Assembly: GCA_022225965.2 (NCBI GenBank)
Contig: JAKJXP020000026.1
Span: forward strand, 423,780 to 487,779
Length of the DNA: 64,000 nucleotides
Direction: 5' to 3'
DNA from: Diatrype stigma
Taxonomy: Eukaryota; Ascomycota; Sordariomycetes; Xylariales; Diatrypaceae
The position numbers were made by a program, and so were the translations under genes. Below, one piece after another: positions 1 to 11,228 of the stretch (within the stretch, counting starts at the first letter, position 1; each line of letters opens with the position of its first letter). Under the pieces are notes generated by a model, which was given only the letters and a program-made list of their open reading frames with translations, searched no databases and was not told the DNA's origin.

Positions 1-276
1 TTCGCCTTCTCAGGGGCAAGCACTTTCAACATGTCGATACTCCTGCGGCCGTGGGATGTCCGTAAGATCACCTCAGGGTCCACGCCAATCTCCTCTCCTA
101 TCCTGTATATTCCCTATCATGTGAGCACTCGGAGCCTAGATCAATAGTGGCTGTACGGCAGGAACCCACGTGTGCCAATGCTTGACGACGGCATTCGTCG
201 AGTCTATTATGGTTCCGTCCATATCGAACAGGAACCCGCCGAATTCGAGCGTTTGCGGGGGCGCGGTGTAAGACAT
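1..276 (-). CDS. HAD-superfamily phosphatase, glycerol-3-phosphatase (GPP/DOG)-like, 5' part only
   Basis: Partial gene on the minus strand; the ATG is at 274-276 and the gene leaves the window at base 1. Exon 1 is 170-276, the intron 103-169 (67 bp, donor GTGGGT, acceptor ATACAG), and exon 2 runs from 102 off the edge. The N-terminus carries the HAD motif I nucleophile block FDMDGT, followed after the splice by IGEEIGVDPEV and TSHGRRSIDMLKVLAPEKA. That second block matches the cap region of fungal glycerol-3-phosphatases and 2-deoxyglucose-6-phosphatases. Such enzymes dephosphorylate glycerol-3-phosphate or related sugar phosphates in the cytosol and, in yeast Gpp1/2, make glycerol during osmotic stress. 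Substrate cannot be fixed from this fragment, because the C-terminal catalytic motifs lie outside the window. Confidence 0.85.
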
Positions 277-1092
277 TTTAGTGGTAATGATATCTAAGTA
301 AGTCTGATTGTCGGTGCTGCGAATGCGACGAAAGAAGTGACAATACTAAGTAAGAAAGAAGTCCAAGTAAAATGTCTGGGTGAGGCAATAATCAGAGACA
401 GCCAAGTCGAGAAGAATATTCGTCTATTTGTCTAATGCCCGAAGTCAAATCAAGAGCGCAGACGTTGTTTTAAGTTTCATGTACGTTATCATGCAAATGT
501 ATCTCTTAGCTAGACGTTCTCGGACGTTATAAAAATAACTCGCATCCTAGAAGCAGATCCGACAAGAGATCTCTGGTTCCGCCGGCGCTGTTGGCCTATT
601 TAGGGAACTCCGCCGTGGGACGGTCCATGAGGCCATCGTGGCAGCGTCGTGGCGCCGGCGGCGGCCGAACCGTCCCTGTGGGCTTCTGGCTGCCCCGATA
701 AAAGCTCCACTGGTAGGCTGGCTGGCAGCTACTATCGTGCCGAAGGGTTTTTTTCAGGGCCCCTGTGCCCCTGGGCCCCCAGCGCCCTCCCTTCCTGACC
801 TTGCCCTTGCCTACGGCCTTATCGGCGTTGCTAAGCGCTTCCAGTTAGCAAACCGCGGGGCAATAGAGTGGGGGGGGGGGACTTCTTTTGGGCTCCATTT
901 TAGCCTCTTAGCGCTCTAGATAACAGTTTTTAGCGGGGCATACGGGGCGGTGAATTATGGCACAACTGGAATTTTTGTGAATCGCAAGCAAAGTTTCGTA
1001 GGTGCATTGGAGGAGCGCAAGCAGCGTGAAAATAGGCCGGGCCTTCCTTCAAGCAACTTCACAATCGCATTGAATTTTGCCAGTCAGTCACC
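277..1092. other. Intergenic region between divergent genes (HAD phosphatase and NUG1)
   Basis: This 816-bp stretch separates two genes that point away from each other, so it should hold both promoters and 5' UTRs. It contains a G homopolymer run near 869-880 and a C/G-rich segment near 755-790. The open frame at 638-919 is Arg/Pro-rich with no domain and I do not regard it as a gene. Confidence 0.6.
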
Positions 1093-2867
1093 ATGGCTAG
1101 CAATATCACAAAACCCAAGAGTACGTTTATAGCTTCCTCTTTCGGAGATGCGCTATCAAGCTGGTCCATTACTGACTTCAAATCTCCCAATCTGCAGAGC
1201 CCAAGTCGAAACGGCAGCCCGTCCGGTTACGGCATAAAATCGAGAAGGCCTCGGCCGCAAAGCAGCGCAAGGCCAGAAAGGAAGCCAAGAAGAACCCGCA
1301 ATGGAAGTCCAAGTTGAAGAAGGACCCGGGTATCCCCAATTTGTTCCCCTATAAGGAGAAGATCCTCCACGAGATCGAGGAGGGCCGGAGGAGGAAGCAG
1401 GAGGAGCAGCAGCGCCGGAGGGAGCTAGCCCGGGCTGCGAAGACCGGCGATGCGTCTGCGAAGGACGAGAACGACAACGACGACGAGCTGGCTGAAGGTG
1501 CTGAGGACTCTGAGTTTGATGGTATGAGCGGCGATGACGCAATGGATGAGGATGATGTCGACGAATCGAATCCCATGGCCGCTCTTATCGCGTCCGCTAG
1601 AGCAGCGGCTGAGAAGTACGATCGCGAACTGCAGAGCGGCGATGACTTCGACGATGATGACGCATCATCAGACGACGGCATGGACGAAGAGGGAGGAGGC
1701 GCAGAACTACCTGGCACGGGGTCGTCGAGGAAAGCCTACGACAAGGTGTTCAAGCAGGTCGTCGACCAAGCCGACGTCGTGCTCTACGTTCTCGACGCGC
1801 GCGATCCCGAGGGCACCCGGTCGAGGGAAGTCGAGCGCATGGTCATGGCCGCCGCGAGCGGTGGGAAGCGACTAATCCTGATCCTGAACAAGGTCGACCT
1901 GGTCCCGTCCCCGGTCCTCAAGGGCTGGCTGACCCATCTGCGGCGGTACTTCCCCACCCTGCCCCTGCGCGCGTCGGGCTCCGCCCCGAACGCGCACACC
2001 TTCAACCACCGCGACCTCACGGTCCAGAGCTCGTCTGCCGCCCTCTTCAAGTCGCTCAAGTCCTTCGCCGCCTCGAAGCAGCTCAAGCGCGCCATCTCCG
2101 TCGGCGTCATCGGGTACCCCAACGTCGGAAAGTCGTCCGTCATCAACGCGCTCCTCTCGCGGCTAGGGGGTCGCGGGGGCGCCTCCGCCTGCCCCGCCGG
2201 CGCCGAGGCCGGCGTCACCACGAGCATCCGGGCCGTCAAGATCGACAAGCAGCTGACGCTCCTCGACTCCCCCGGCATCGTATTCCCCTCATCCACACCC
2301 GCCAGCAACGAAGCCGCCACCTCGTCCTCGTCAGCGGCGAAGAACAGCAGCAAGAGCAAGAAGAGCGCTGTCGAGGCGCACGCGCACCTCGTGCTGCTGA
2401 ACGCCATCCCGCCGCGGCAGATCGACGACCCGATCCCGGCCGTCTCGCTGCTGCTCCGGCGCTTGTCGACCTCGCCCGACCTGATCCAGAAGCTCATGGA
2501 CGTCTACGACCTGCCGCCCCTGGTGACGGCCGCCAACGGCGACCCCACCACCGACTTCCTCGTCCAGGTGGCCCGCAAGCGCGGCCGCCTCGGCCGCGGC
2601 GGCGTCCCCAACCTGATAGCCGCCGCCATGACCGTCATCACCGACTGGCGCGACGGCCGCATCCAGGGCTGGGTCGACGCCCCCGTCCTGGCTGTGGCCC
2701 TCGACAGCGCGGCTGCGGCTACGGCGGCAGCCCAGACCAACGGTGCCGGTGCCCTGCCCGACCAGAAGCAGGTCGTGACGGAGTGGGCTAAGGAGTTCAA
2801 GCTCGAGGGCTTGTGGGGTGACGATGGGGGCGAAGATGCCCAGGTGGACGACGTGATGGAGCAGTAG
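1093..2867 (+). CDS. NUG1: Nuclear/nucleolar GTPase NUG1 (GNL3 / nucleostemin family)
   Basis: Two exons, 1093-1120 and 1198-2867, are joined over a 77-bp intron (donor GTACGT, branch ACTGAC at 1171-1176, acceptor CTGCAG). They give 565 aa. The short first exon encodes MASNITKPK, and the splice restores the basic start PKSKRQPVRLRHKIEKAS that defines the family; starting at the downstream TTG would lose it. The GTPase motifs come in circularly permuted order: G4 NKVDL near residue 240, G1 GYPNVGKSS near 315, G3 DSPG near 366. This is the YlqF/YawG-type arrangement. Residues ~80-190 are a Lys/Arg/Glu-rich helix followed by Asp/Glu-rich stretches. Family knowledge: NUG1 acts in the nucleolus and nucleus in maturation and export of pre-60S ribosomal subunits. 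Third codon positions are strongly G/C from about 1740 onward. Confidence 0.95.
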
Positions 2868-3916
2868 CTAGGTGGTGTCGCGGTAAAGGGGAGGTGAACT
2901 CGAGCGAAGCGAAATGAGGGTTGCTTATGACGATAGACATTGTTATTTTTTGCTCCTTCATTCATTGACTTTCCCCTCCCTTCCTCTGCAGGTCTTCGAT
3001 TCTGCCCTTTCTTTTTGGTCTGCTTGTTTGGGAGGGCGGGAGTTATGGGATCTTTTCATTCTTTCGCAAAAAAACATGGACGGCGTATCAAGGAGATGAA
3101 TCGGTCATTCAGTAGATAAGTAGGTACCCAGTTAGATAGGTACATAGCCAGTCCGTCGATCCGTGTAAAGCCTCTCTGAGTATCTACTCAGCTAGCATTA
3201 CTTCAAGATAAAATCGCGAAGCGCATGCAACGCTTTGACTACCTACGTACATGCCTCGTTTAATCTGCCTGCCCGCCTGTCTGTCTCTATCTGCTTGCCT
3301 TATAGGTCCCGTCGAAAGGTAAATGAAGAATAGAGAATGCTAGCTAGCCAGCGCGAGTCCGGGATCTCGGAAGTGAATGAGTACCTAGTCTCTCGTGGCT
3401 ACCAAGCCTGTTACTCGGTCGCGCATCAACCATGTATACACAACAAGTTCGCATTGTAACAAGAGCGAATTGGATAACGTTAGGTCATATTTCAAGTGTC
3501 TTTCTGAGTATTATTTCTACGTATGAACACCAAACGCCCCTACCTACGAACAACTCCAATGACAGACAGAAACAGAAAGTAGTTCTATGCATCATGTGTA
3601 CTTAGACTAGACAGGCGAGAAAAACTCTCTCAGATGTTACTAAATAAGTTGATACCTATCCTCTCCAAGCCCCAACCAAGCAAGCCCTTTATTTTCTGGG
3701 CATCAGAAGTGAGTAGATGGTAGAGGAAAGCCGAGGGTGGTGAACCCCGCAGCAGAGGACAGACCAGTCGACAAACAACTATTTACTGCTTGCTGCACGC
3801 TCTTATTTTCCAGTGCATGGGCAAAAGACACATATGTCCACCAAAAGACACATATGTCCACCAGATAAAGGAAGATCAACTCAATGAAAAAAGAAAAAAA
3901 AACACAAAATATAATG
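2868..3916. other. Intergenic region with TAGGTA words and a tandem duplication
   Basis: No gene is recognisable. It contains the NUG1 3' flank, several TAGGTA/TACCTA words (for example 3120-3145), and near 3824-3862 two adjacent copies of the 18-bp unit AAGACACATATGTCCACC, spaced by AA. Confidence 0.6.
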
Positions 3917-4010
3917 CTCTTTCTCGGGGAATCGAACCCCGGCCACCTGCGAATTGCAGCAATTTGTTAATTGTGACAAGCAGGTATCCTGACCACTAGA
4001 CCAAGAAAGA
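3917..4010 (-). tRNA. tRNA-Asp (anticodon GTC) with an intron
   Basis: Read on the minus strand this 94-bp stretch folds as a tRNA. The 7-bp acceptor stem TCTTTCT/AGAAAGA is followed by discriminator G. The D arm is GTCTAGTGGTCAGGAT (A box). The anticodon stem pairs CCTGC with GCAGG, and the T arm is CGGGG-TTCGATT-CCCCG (B box). The anticodon loop begins TTGTCA, which gives anticodon GTC (Asp). About 22 extra bases after position 37 form an intron in the canonical place. The D arm also resembles tRNA-Glu, but the loop would then need TTC or CTC. Decoding as Asp follows from where the intron is placed. Confidence 0.85.
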
Positions 4011-5371
4011 GATGATTGAGCTGTTTGATGACTCAATGGAGAAACAGTCTGTAATCAGGTCTGATATTACCCTATCTGCCTATCTCGGGAAAACTGTGGT
4101 AGAATACCTAGCTAGGTACCTAGTGCTTAGGTAGAGTGGGGATTTCCAACATTGAAGGTGCAGGTGCTGCTGACCTACCGTGGAATCTGTCTAGCAGGGG
4201 CTTCCGTTCCGCTTTTAAGACCGGCCCGCCCTTTTCGTCCGTTAGCTGCGGGCCGGCTTAAGGGAGACCTCGGGAATGACCGACTACCTCCCAAGGTGCC
4301 TACAAACCATATAATTCAACCCGATAATAACTTGCACAGAAGATTTGCCTTATGTGGGTGAGGATGGTAGTCCTGAGATGAACTCTGTCTCAGAAGACAT
4401 GTTCTAAGTAACGACGTAACGTAGTTAGTTCACCTGCCGGTAGAATCCTTTAACTCACCCCCTGAAGCGTTCGACAAGATTCATGATCGAAACAAAGGCC
4501 CTTTCGATCTGTCGGTACTTTAGATCCAGGTACCACATGAGATGCTGCGTATCGTATTTGATGTTCTATTGAAGCAGTCATGATGTCGCGTATCACAAGC
4601 TCCATCCCCTCCCTCTATCCTCTATCTATCCTATCCACCCCTCAAGCTTCCTATATCTAAGTTTAAAGGACTTTTAATGGATTTCTAGATGAGGGGATAT
4701 TAAAACTTAGACTTGCTATCACGGCTATTCGCCGAGGTGGGTAGGAAGTTCTCTTCGAATGAGTATCACCTCTCTTCCAACACAAGCTCCCCTTTAGTGG
4801 CACCCCGTCCTACGTGGACCTCCAATGCTCAATAAGTAAGATGTATTAAGTTCCAAAGCACCATAAAGTTTGCCTTGAGCGACATTAATCACGGTATCCG
4901 TGAGTTATCACGCTCAAGGATCCGATTCGTAATGATTTGGATCGATACCTAGCTTCGTTGCTGGTTGTGTTCATTGCCCACCAGGATCCATGTGTTCCCC
5001 TTGATCAACCTCTACCTCTTACAGTGTGGCACCCAATCGCTCACCTAGCATGTTTTTGTACGGATATCCGTGTATCGACTACATCGGCTCAACCCGACTC
5101 TCATTCATGGGCATGAATCGTAGATGCCTTCCACATTCCGATCCTCCGCCTGTATCCTCCACCTGTGTTGTGGACACGCTCGCCATGCTCTTCCAATATC
5201 TCATTATAAGGACCTGAAAGTCTCGGAAGAGCTGAGGTTTCTTGCTGATACGTTAAATAGTGCTCATTTTGTATCCCCTCGCCCACGTTCTGGGCGATTA
5301 CTGCGCAACCTACAGTACCAGCCCCGTTTCCTCGCTGTTCACATGAAAAAGGGGGGTTCGCTACTGCTAAC
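4011..5371. other. Gene-poor intergenic DNA with one strong hairpin
   Basis: No gene is recognisable on either strand. The only structured feature I can support is the inverted repeat at 4215-4261. Open frames of 60-180 codons (for example 5101-5634 minus) show no domain and no start or splice support. Confidence 0.5.
4215..4261. repeat. Inverted repeat / potential hairpin
   Basis: The left arm TTAAGACCGGCCCGC (4215-4229) pairs with the right arm GCGGGCCGGCTTAA (4248-4261). This gives a 14-bp, mostly G:C stem with one bulged A and an 18-nt loop. It lies about 200 bp from the tRNA-Asp gene in otherwise AT-leaning intergenic DNA. Function unknown. Confidence 0.7.
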
Positions 5372-5407
5372 ATGCCTCGTGCCAGAGAAAGATTCTTAAC
5401 CATAAGG

Positions 5408-5760
5408 GACATCAACCTCGCCGCCGCCGACCGGCGAACCGGTACTTCCTCGCGACGGCGTTCGGGGATATCGACCGGGCGTCCTGGAGATGCGGCGAAG
5501 TGGGCAAGATCAAGGGGCAACGCGTGGCCGGAGCAGCCGCGTTTGCCGTCGCGCGAGGCACGTACGTCTACTTCCACATCGACACGGCCACGGGCCCGCA
5601 GGCCAAGGCCAAGACCGGGATGAAAGGGCGGCATACCCTGAAGAGGATCTGGGCCCGCTACTACGGAGACCTGGGCACAACGTCATATGTTACTGGATCG
5701 TTCTCAACAACGATGTCAGGGCGGCTATGGAAAGCGCCTCTAGAGCCTACCAGTTGGGCT
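5408..5760 (+). pseudogene. GC-rich coding-like fragment, unrecognised
   Basis: From about 5434 to 5670 one plus-strand frame reads ANRYFLATAFGDIDRASW, then a Lys/Gly-rich part, then ARGTYVYFHIDTATGPQAKA and RIWARYYGD. Nearly every third codon position is G or C, like the active genes of this window and unlike the surrounding intergenic DNA. Near 5680 the plausible frame changes to one reading RAAMESASRAYQLGWQ. There is no room for an intron, so either a frameshift has occurred or the coding part simply ends. I do not recognise the family. It may be the remnant of a decayed gene or a short unannotated gene with unseen exons. Confidence 0.3.
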
Positions 5761-5819
5761 GGCAGGTAGACGGCATCTTCGGAGTCTGGCTTAGCCTATA
5801 TGCTCTTACTTATGTATGA

Positions 5820-8800
5820 TATTGGCAACTTTTCTAGCATAATTTTCAATGTATACCTTCTTACTCGATAGGATAAACAGTTACAGGTGGAAACGACATA
5901 GCTGACATTGAAATATGTAGATGCATATTTGGCTACATTATTTGCCTCTATAGGTACTCTATATATCGGCATTGCCATTGACCTAGTGATCATGGCACCG
6001 GGTTTTCGTTTTCTTGATGAAATCTTATACCGAAAAGTTGAAAGTTGCTCATAACGTTGCCGCTCTTTCTACGAAAATGACCATACCGCTTGAACAGTTG
6101 AAATACGCCATACATGAACTTGAACAAACTTGTTATCCAGAATGATACTACTAACCCTAATAAAATAAAATACCTTTGGTTGCACATCCATATATGAACA
6201 AACTGTTAGCTATAAGAAATGTGATATCATAAAAAGCTCGCCCTACGCACAGGGTACTTACGCAATAGCAACACGAAACGCATGTCGTACACGAGTATCC
6301 ATGGAGACTGATGTATGCCCCCATCTATTTACACACCCGATGTAACTAGACGTCAATGAGGCGCAGTCCTACCTATCAGATTATCCCTCGTCACCCCCAG
6401 ACTTACGTACTTGCGTATACACGTACATTAGTTAGTTATACGCATATGTAGGATGCATTAGAAGCTGAGCTGACCCCTCCTTTATCACCCTACCCCGGCC
6501 CCTGTCAGAATGGGCCTCACCCGATTCCTCCCGCACGCACCCGATCCTTCGAACCCAGCGCTCCGGAACGGTCGGGGGTTCGGGCGCAACGTCGTACGCG
6601 TGCTTATTGCGTTGTACTTAAGTACATAGTTATGTAGTTACATGCTTGCATACATGCAAACACAGTCGTTGCCCTGCCATGTCTTGCCCTGCTGAGTGAA
6701 AGGTCCCCTTATCCAGATTCGGATCGCCCGGTTCTTCCTGTTCCTCAGCTTTTGGATGAAGTGTATGCGTACGCACACGCGCACACGCAAACCTAGTAGT
6801 TAGTATATACCTGAAGAGGCCTACGTCGAGCCAGGGCGTACAGTGAGCAATAAATTACCCGAACTAGACAGCCAGCCACAAGCAAAGGCCGAGAACAAAC
6901 TCATCCATCCTTAGCTTCCCACCCCACACGCCATCCCCGTCGCCGTCAGCTCATCCACACCCTGACCCCATCCCCCGTCCCCATCTCGGCTACCACCACC
7001 TCCAGGTAGGTATCATGTAGTTGCCTGCTGGCCAACTGTGGTTGAGTCAACAGTGGGAGATCTGACTCAGCCCTACGCAGCGGTTGCGGCTTACGTACAT
7101 GAACACCCAGACTACTTGTACACCCACCCATCAACACATACCTAGGTAAAGGCAGACAGGGAGACTACTAGGCATACACCCGCACATATGGCCTATTCTT
7201 CGGATGAACGGGGGGCTCAGAGGTCTAGGCCCGCCCGTTTTCCTTTTCTTCTACCCCGTTTGATCAGATATCAGGCATAGTCCTCTCCTGCAGGACAACT
7301 ACATGGCTGGCTAATCGGTTACTAACCGGGCCCCCAATCTGAAATGTACCCATTTACTGCTTATGAGAACTTATCTTCGTACCTCACATGACGTACCAAG
7401 AACAAGAGGCAGCCTGCCCTGCGACTTATTTTCGGGCGACAACCAGAATAAAACTGCACAGCTTCATAGAGGAAGAGTGGCAGCGAAAAGCGAGCCCGCT
7501 ATTTCCGAAAACCCCGACACTGTAGCTAGTCTACCTAGTTACATGGCTACCTACGAGTTGTTACTAAATCTACGTGCTCCCTCTCGTCATACATGCTCTC
7601 TGTTCTGGATGACGTTGGCGAGGACCGTACGTACCGTACGTATTACATGCATGATCGAGCGCCCCACGCACTCCCTTCGCCCCATCACCTCACGTTTACA
7701 CACACACGCGCACACAGACACACACAGATCCAATATCCCATGGGAGGACGGCATATGTATGTAGGTGAGTATTCAGGTATGGGTGTGGGTATGGTATGGT
7801 CTGGTATGTTGTGTTGGCTCCACGTGTTGAACTCGGCCCGGTGTACTTCGGGAAGAAGAGGTTGGCTAACAAGCCAGTCAGTGGACAAGGCAAGTAAGAA
7901 TACGGCAAAGTGTGCCGAACATGCTTACAGAGAGTAGATACCCCTTTATTCGACATCCAACTAAATGAATGATAGCTGTATATCCTTCAACTAAAGTCTC
8001 GATGTTATTACCCCTTTTCACACAATTAGGTATATATTTTCATGGGGCTCCTTTTGCATATCAGGGCACGGCTGACAGCAATGGCTGTAATATTACAACA
8101 ATGATATATATATATGCGTGTTGGTGCTCATCACTTACATAATGGTTAAGTGGAATTAGATGGAGCATTGCTGTTTCCCCTTCCCCTCCAACGTAAACGA
8201 GATCAGATGTGCTGGCCGAAGGCTTCCCCTAACAACAGAAATTCATTATCACAACCAACGCTCTAAGTTCTACTTGAATGCGGTACATAACTACGTGACT
8301 ACGTATATAGTCATTATCTTCTCAGTCTACTCGGGCATGGTTACGATACAGGCATGCCGAGGACCCGGTGGCGCTCCGTCTCCGTCTCCGACTCCGACTC
8401 CGACCGTTACGGTCCATATATCATGGTAGTCTGCAAGTTTGCTGTCTTAACTTGCAGATTTGTTTGTTTGGGAAAATTAGGTAAATTGCTGTGATTGGTT
8501 TAGCTCAGTGTGTATGTAGTTGGCATATAGCCGTCACATTGACTCTGACTGACGTTCCACTAGCATCTGCCCTGCCTTCTGTCCGGGTTTCGATGCCTAT
8601 ATTCCGGTTCTCTATACTTGCGTATTTGAGTGTGTATATTGTGTATAGATCTATAGACACGCACATGAGGTATATTAGATTTGTACTTCCTACGTAAGCA
8701 TGAGGTAAAATTTGAAGGTATTGCTTCAGGAACCTCTCTAAAGTATCAACCCACACCCATTTACACTCTTTCACTCGCTCACTCGGCAACTCTACCTGTT

Positions 8801-11228
8801 TACCTGAACACGACACATCACGGTGTTGAGTTTGTAAACTACCGTCCTAACTGATTAACTACAAGCGACTTAACCCCAGGTAGGTGCTAGGTAGGCATTA
8901 TACATGAACACAACGTAACGAATGCAACGTGGATGTATTGTACTAATCAAATAATCATCACTCCCTTCTAGTCGAAAACCTACACTACCTAGGCAGTGTT
9001 GAGAAAAAACATAAGTGTATGCTAGCCTCGAGTTTCCCGAGGCCCGGTGACCAGTGGCGATATGTGGCCTTGGGCCTCGGAGCGGACATGGGGCATAGTG
9101 TAGCTTGATAGTATATATACATATACACACATATATATATATGCTCCAGGAATACCAGTACTCGTGACAACTAATAAGTGGCGGATCGCGGATCTCGTCA
9201 TCGTGGCGAGGATCCGCTCGCTTTGGACTATAGCGTAAAAGCTAGCTAGTAGTTGATATGAGACAGGGACGAAACCAACAAGTTTCGTCACATCTATTTA
9301 CTTACTAAAAGGAGGTAGAGGGGGAATACTTACCCCTTTTCCTATGCATGTTCAACTATAACCTGCGCGCGTCTTGGGATAAGATATAAAACAAGACGGC
9401 AGGCTAGATCAGATCTACGAGAAAGGAAAACCCCCCCCCTTTATGGGGTGGTCGGTTGATTGCTTGCACGAGAGTAACAACAGCGCTGTTCATGCGTTGT
9501 GTCATATGTTGCTGCTGAGAGGAAGAGTAATGGAATACGTATTACCCGTCCGGCTGCGCGCGTCACTCGTTTGCGTATGCTCCCCTAAAGTAGTTGAAAC
9601 CACCACCCGCGCAACTCCAGCGGAGGAGAGAAAAGAAAACCAGAACAAGAACAAAATTCGACAACAGGCAAAGACAAGAACGATAATTCGATATCGACGA
9701 CGACAGCAAACGACGTAACAAACAACAAGGTAATGGATATAGATAGGAGGTGAGGTTTAGGTTGGACCCAACCCAAACCCATCGCCCTCCCGTCTCACAA
9801 ATAAGTAGGGGCGGGTATTCTCAGAAATTCAAAGTACCCGACCAACAACCGCCGTGGAAAAAAGACAAGCAAACCTCCCATATATCCCTGATCATGCAAA
9901 CTGTCCCCAGTCCTGCCCTGCCCTGCCATGCCCCCCATGTTCTCGGCGTAGATAATCGAGTCTCGAGCATACAGCGAATAAAAACAACAGCAAGAATGAA
10001 ACGGGGCAGGCAAGAGCTGTTGACCCGGGCCCACTCAATGGGATCGAGAGAACAGGAGGCCGCCCGTAGTCGGATCGAAAGGGGCGCGCCTATTATCCGG
10101 CCCCTAAAGGAAAAGTGAAATAAAAGACCATGTAAGCATGTATTCTCGAGCCAGGAAAAGAAGACAACCCCGCCAGATATCCGTGTTCGGAAATGAAAAA
10201 GAACTCCACCAATGCTACCGAACTGTGTACTAACTCTTCCCAATCAGACCCAGAGGAAGAAGATAAAAGGTGCATTAAAAGTGTTTGATCTAAGCATCAT
10301 GCTTCTCGGAGGGTGAAACATGTAAGCAGCTGACAAGCCCCATTAGACCAGCAGAAGTTTGTTTCCCTTGCCGAGCCGGCGCCTCGTGTCATTGCGACAT
10401 GACAGGACAGGACAGGACTAGGTTAGGTTGACTGAGCTGTCCGGCCCGGACCGAGCCAAAAGTCTGAATTGGCGGGTTCCAGGCGAACTTAAAAAATGTC
10501 ATCATATCACATTTTCTGACAGTCCTTGTCGATGTTCTAGTCACAACATAGCGAACCCTTTGGACATAGGTGTTACGGAAACTTGTCGCTTTGCTGACTG
10601 GTTTGGCGCTGGTAGGCTAGTACGTGGCCTGAAATCCACCCGACAATCTGAGCCGAAGGACAGATCGTTGGGATAATCCCGAGTTGCCCATCTGCGGTTG
10701 CTACTGCCAAGCCACGAAAACGAAGGTATAACAGCATAGACTCTAGAAACGCTCGGTGGATAAGAAAAGATCCCTTGGGAATAAGTCGAATGAAAGATCG
10801 AGTATGCTGAAAACATGAACTTGTACGGATGAAAGTCTTGTAGTAGGTGGTATCAATCGTGTATGTAAATGCCGTGGTGATTCGCAGTCCGCAGAAGAAT
10901 AGAGCTCGCTCGCCGCCAGTCTTTGAAACCTGTCAAGTGCTGAAGAACCATTACAAAAATCATTCGAACGAATGTGAAGATGCGAATGCTCATGGATATA
11001 CGTCGGTCGATTCCTCTCTTCCACCCCCTATAACCAATCTAGGTGTAGGAGCTGTATGTGAGAGATGAGGCCGCTCATGTTAACAAGAGTAGTAGCCAGC
11101 GTCTTGATTGCCTAGCAGGAAATAACAATAAAAAGCAACCGCCATGGGCGCTGCAGCTTCACGCAGATGTTCGCCTGGCCGGATATGATTCGTTAGGCCT
11201 ATTAGATCCTATCATCTCGAGGCCAGAC
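5820..11228. other. Gene-poor intergenic DNA, simple repeats
   Basis: I see no gene with domain or splice support over this ~5.4 kb. It holds short simple repeats: CA-rich around 7696-7730, a (CCGTCT/CCGACT) hexamer run at 8373-8405 and (TA)n tracts at 8103-8114 and 9128-9142. There are also palindromic words such as CCGTACGTACCGTACG near 7625 and many TAGGTA words. Much of 9740-11228 is probably the 3' flank of RSC7 plus spacer. Confidence 0.5.

Noticed and set aside
638..919. 93-codon Arg/Pro-rich frame upstream of NUG1
   Set aside because: GC-rich promoter DNA without domain or splice support.
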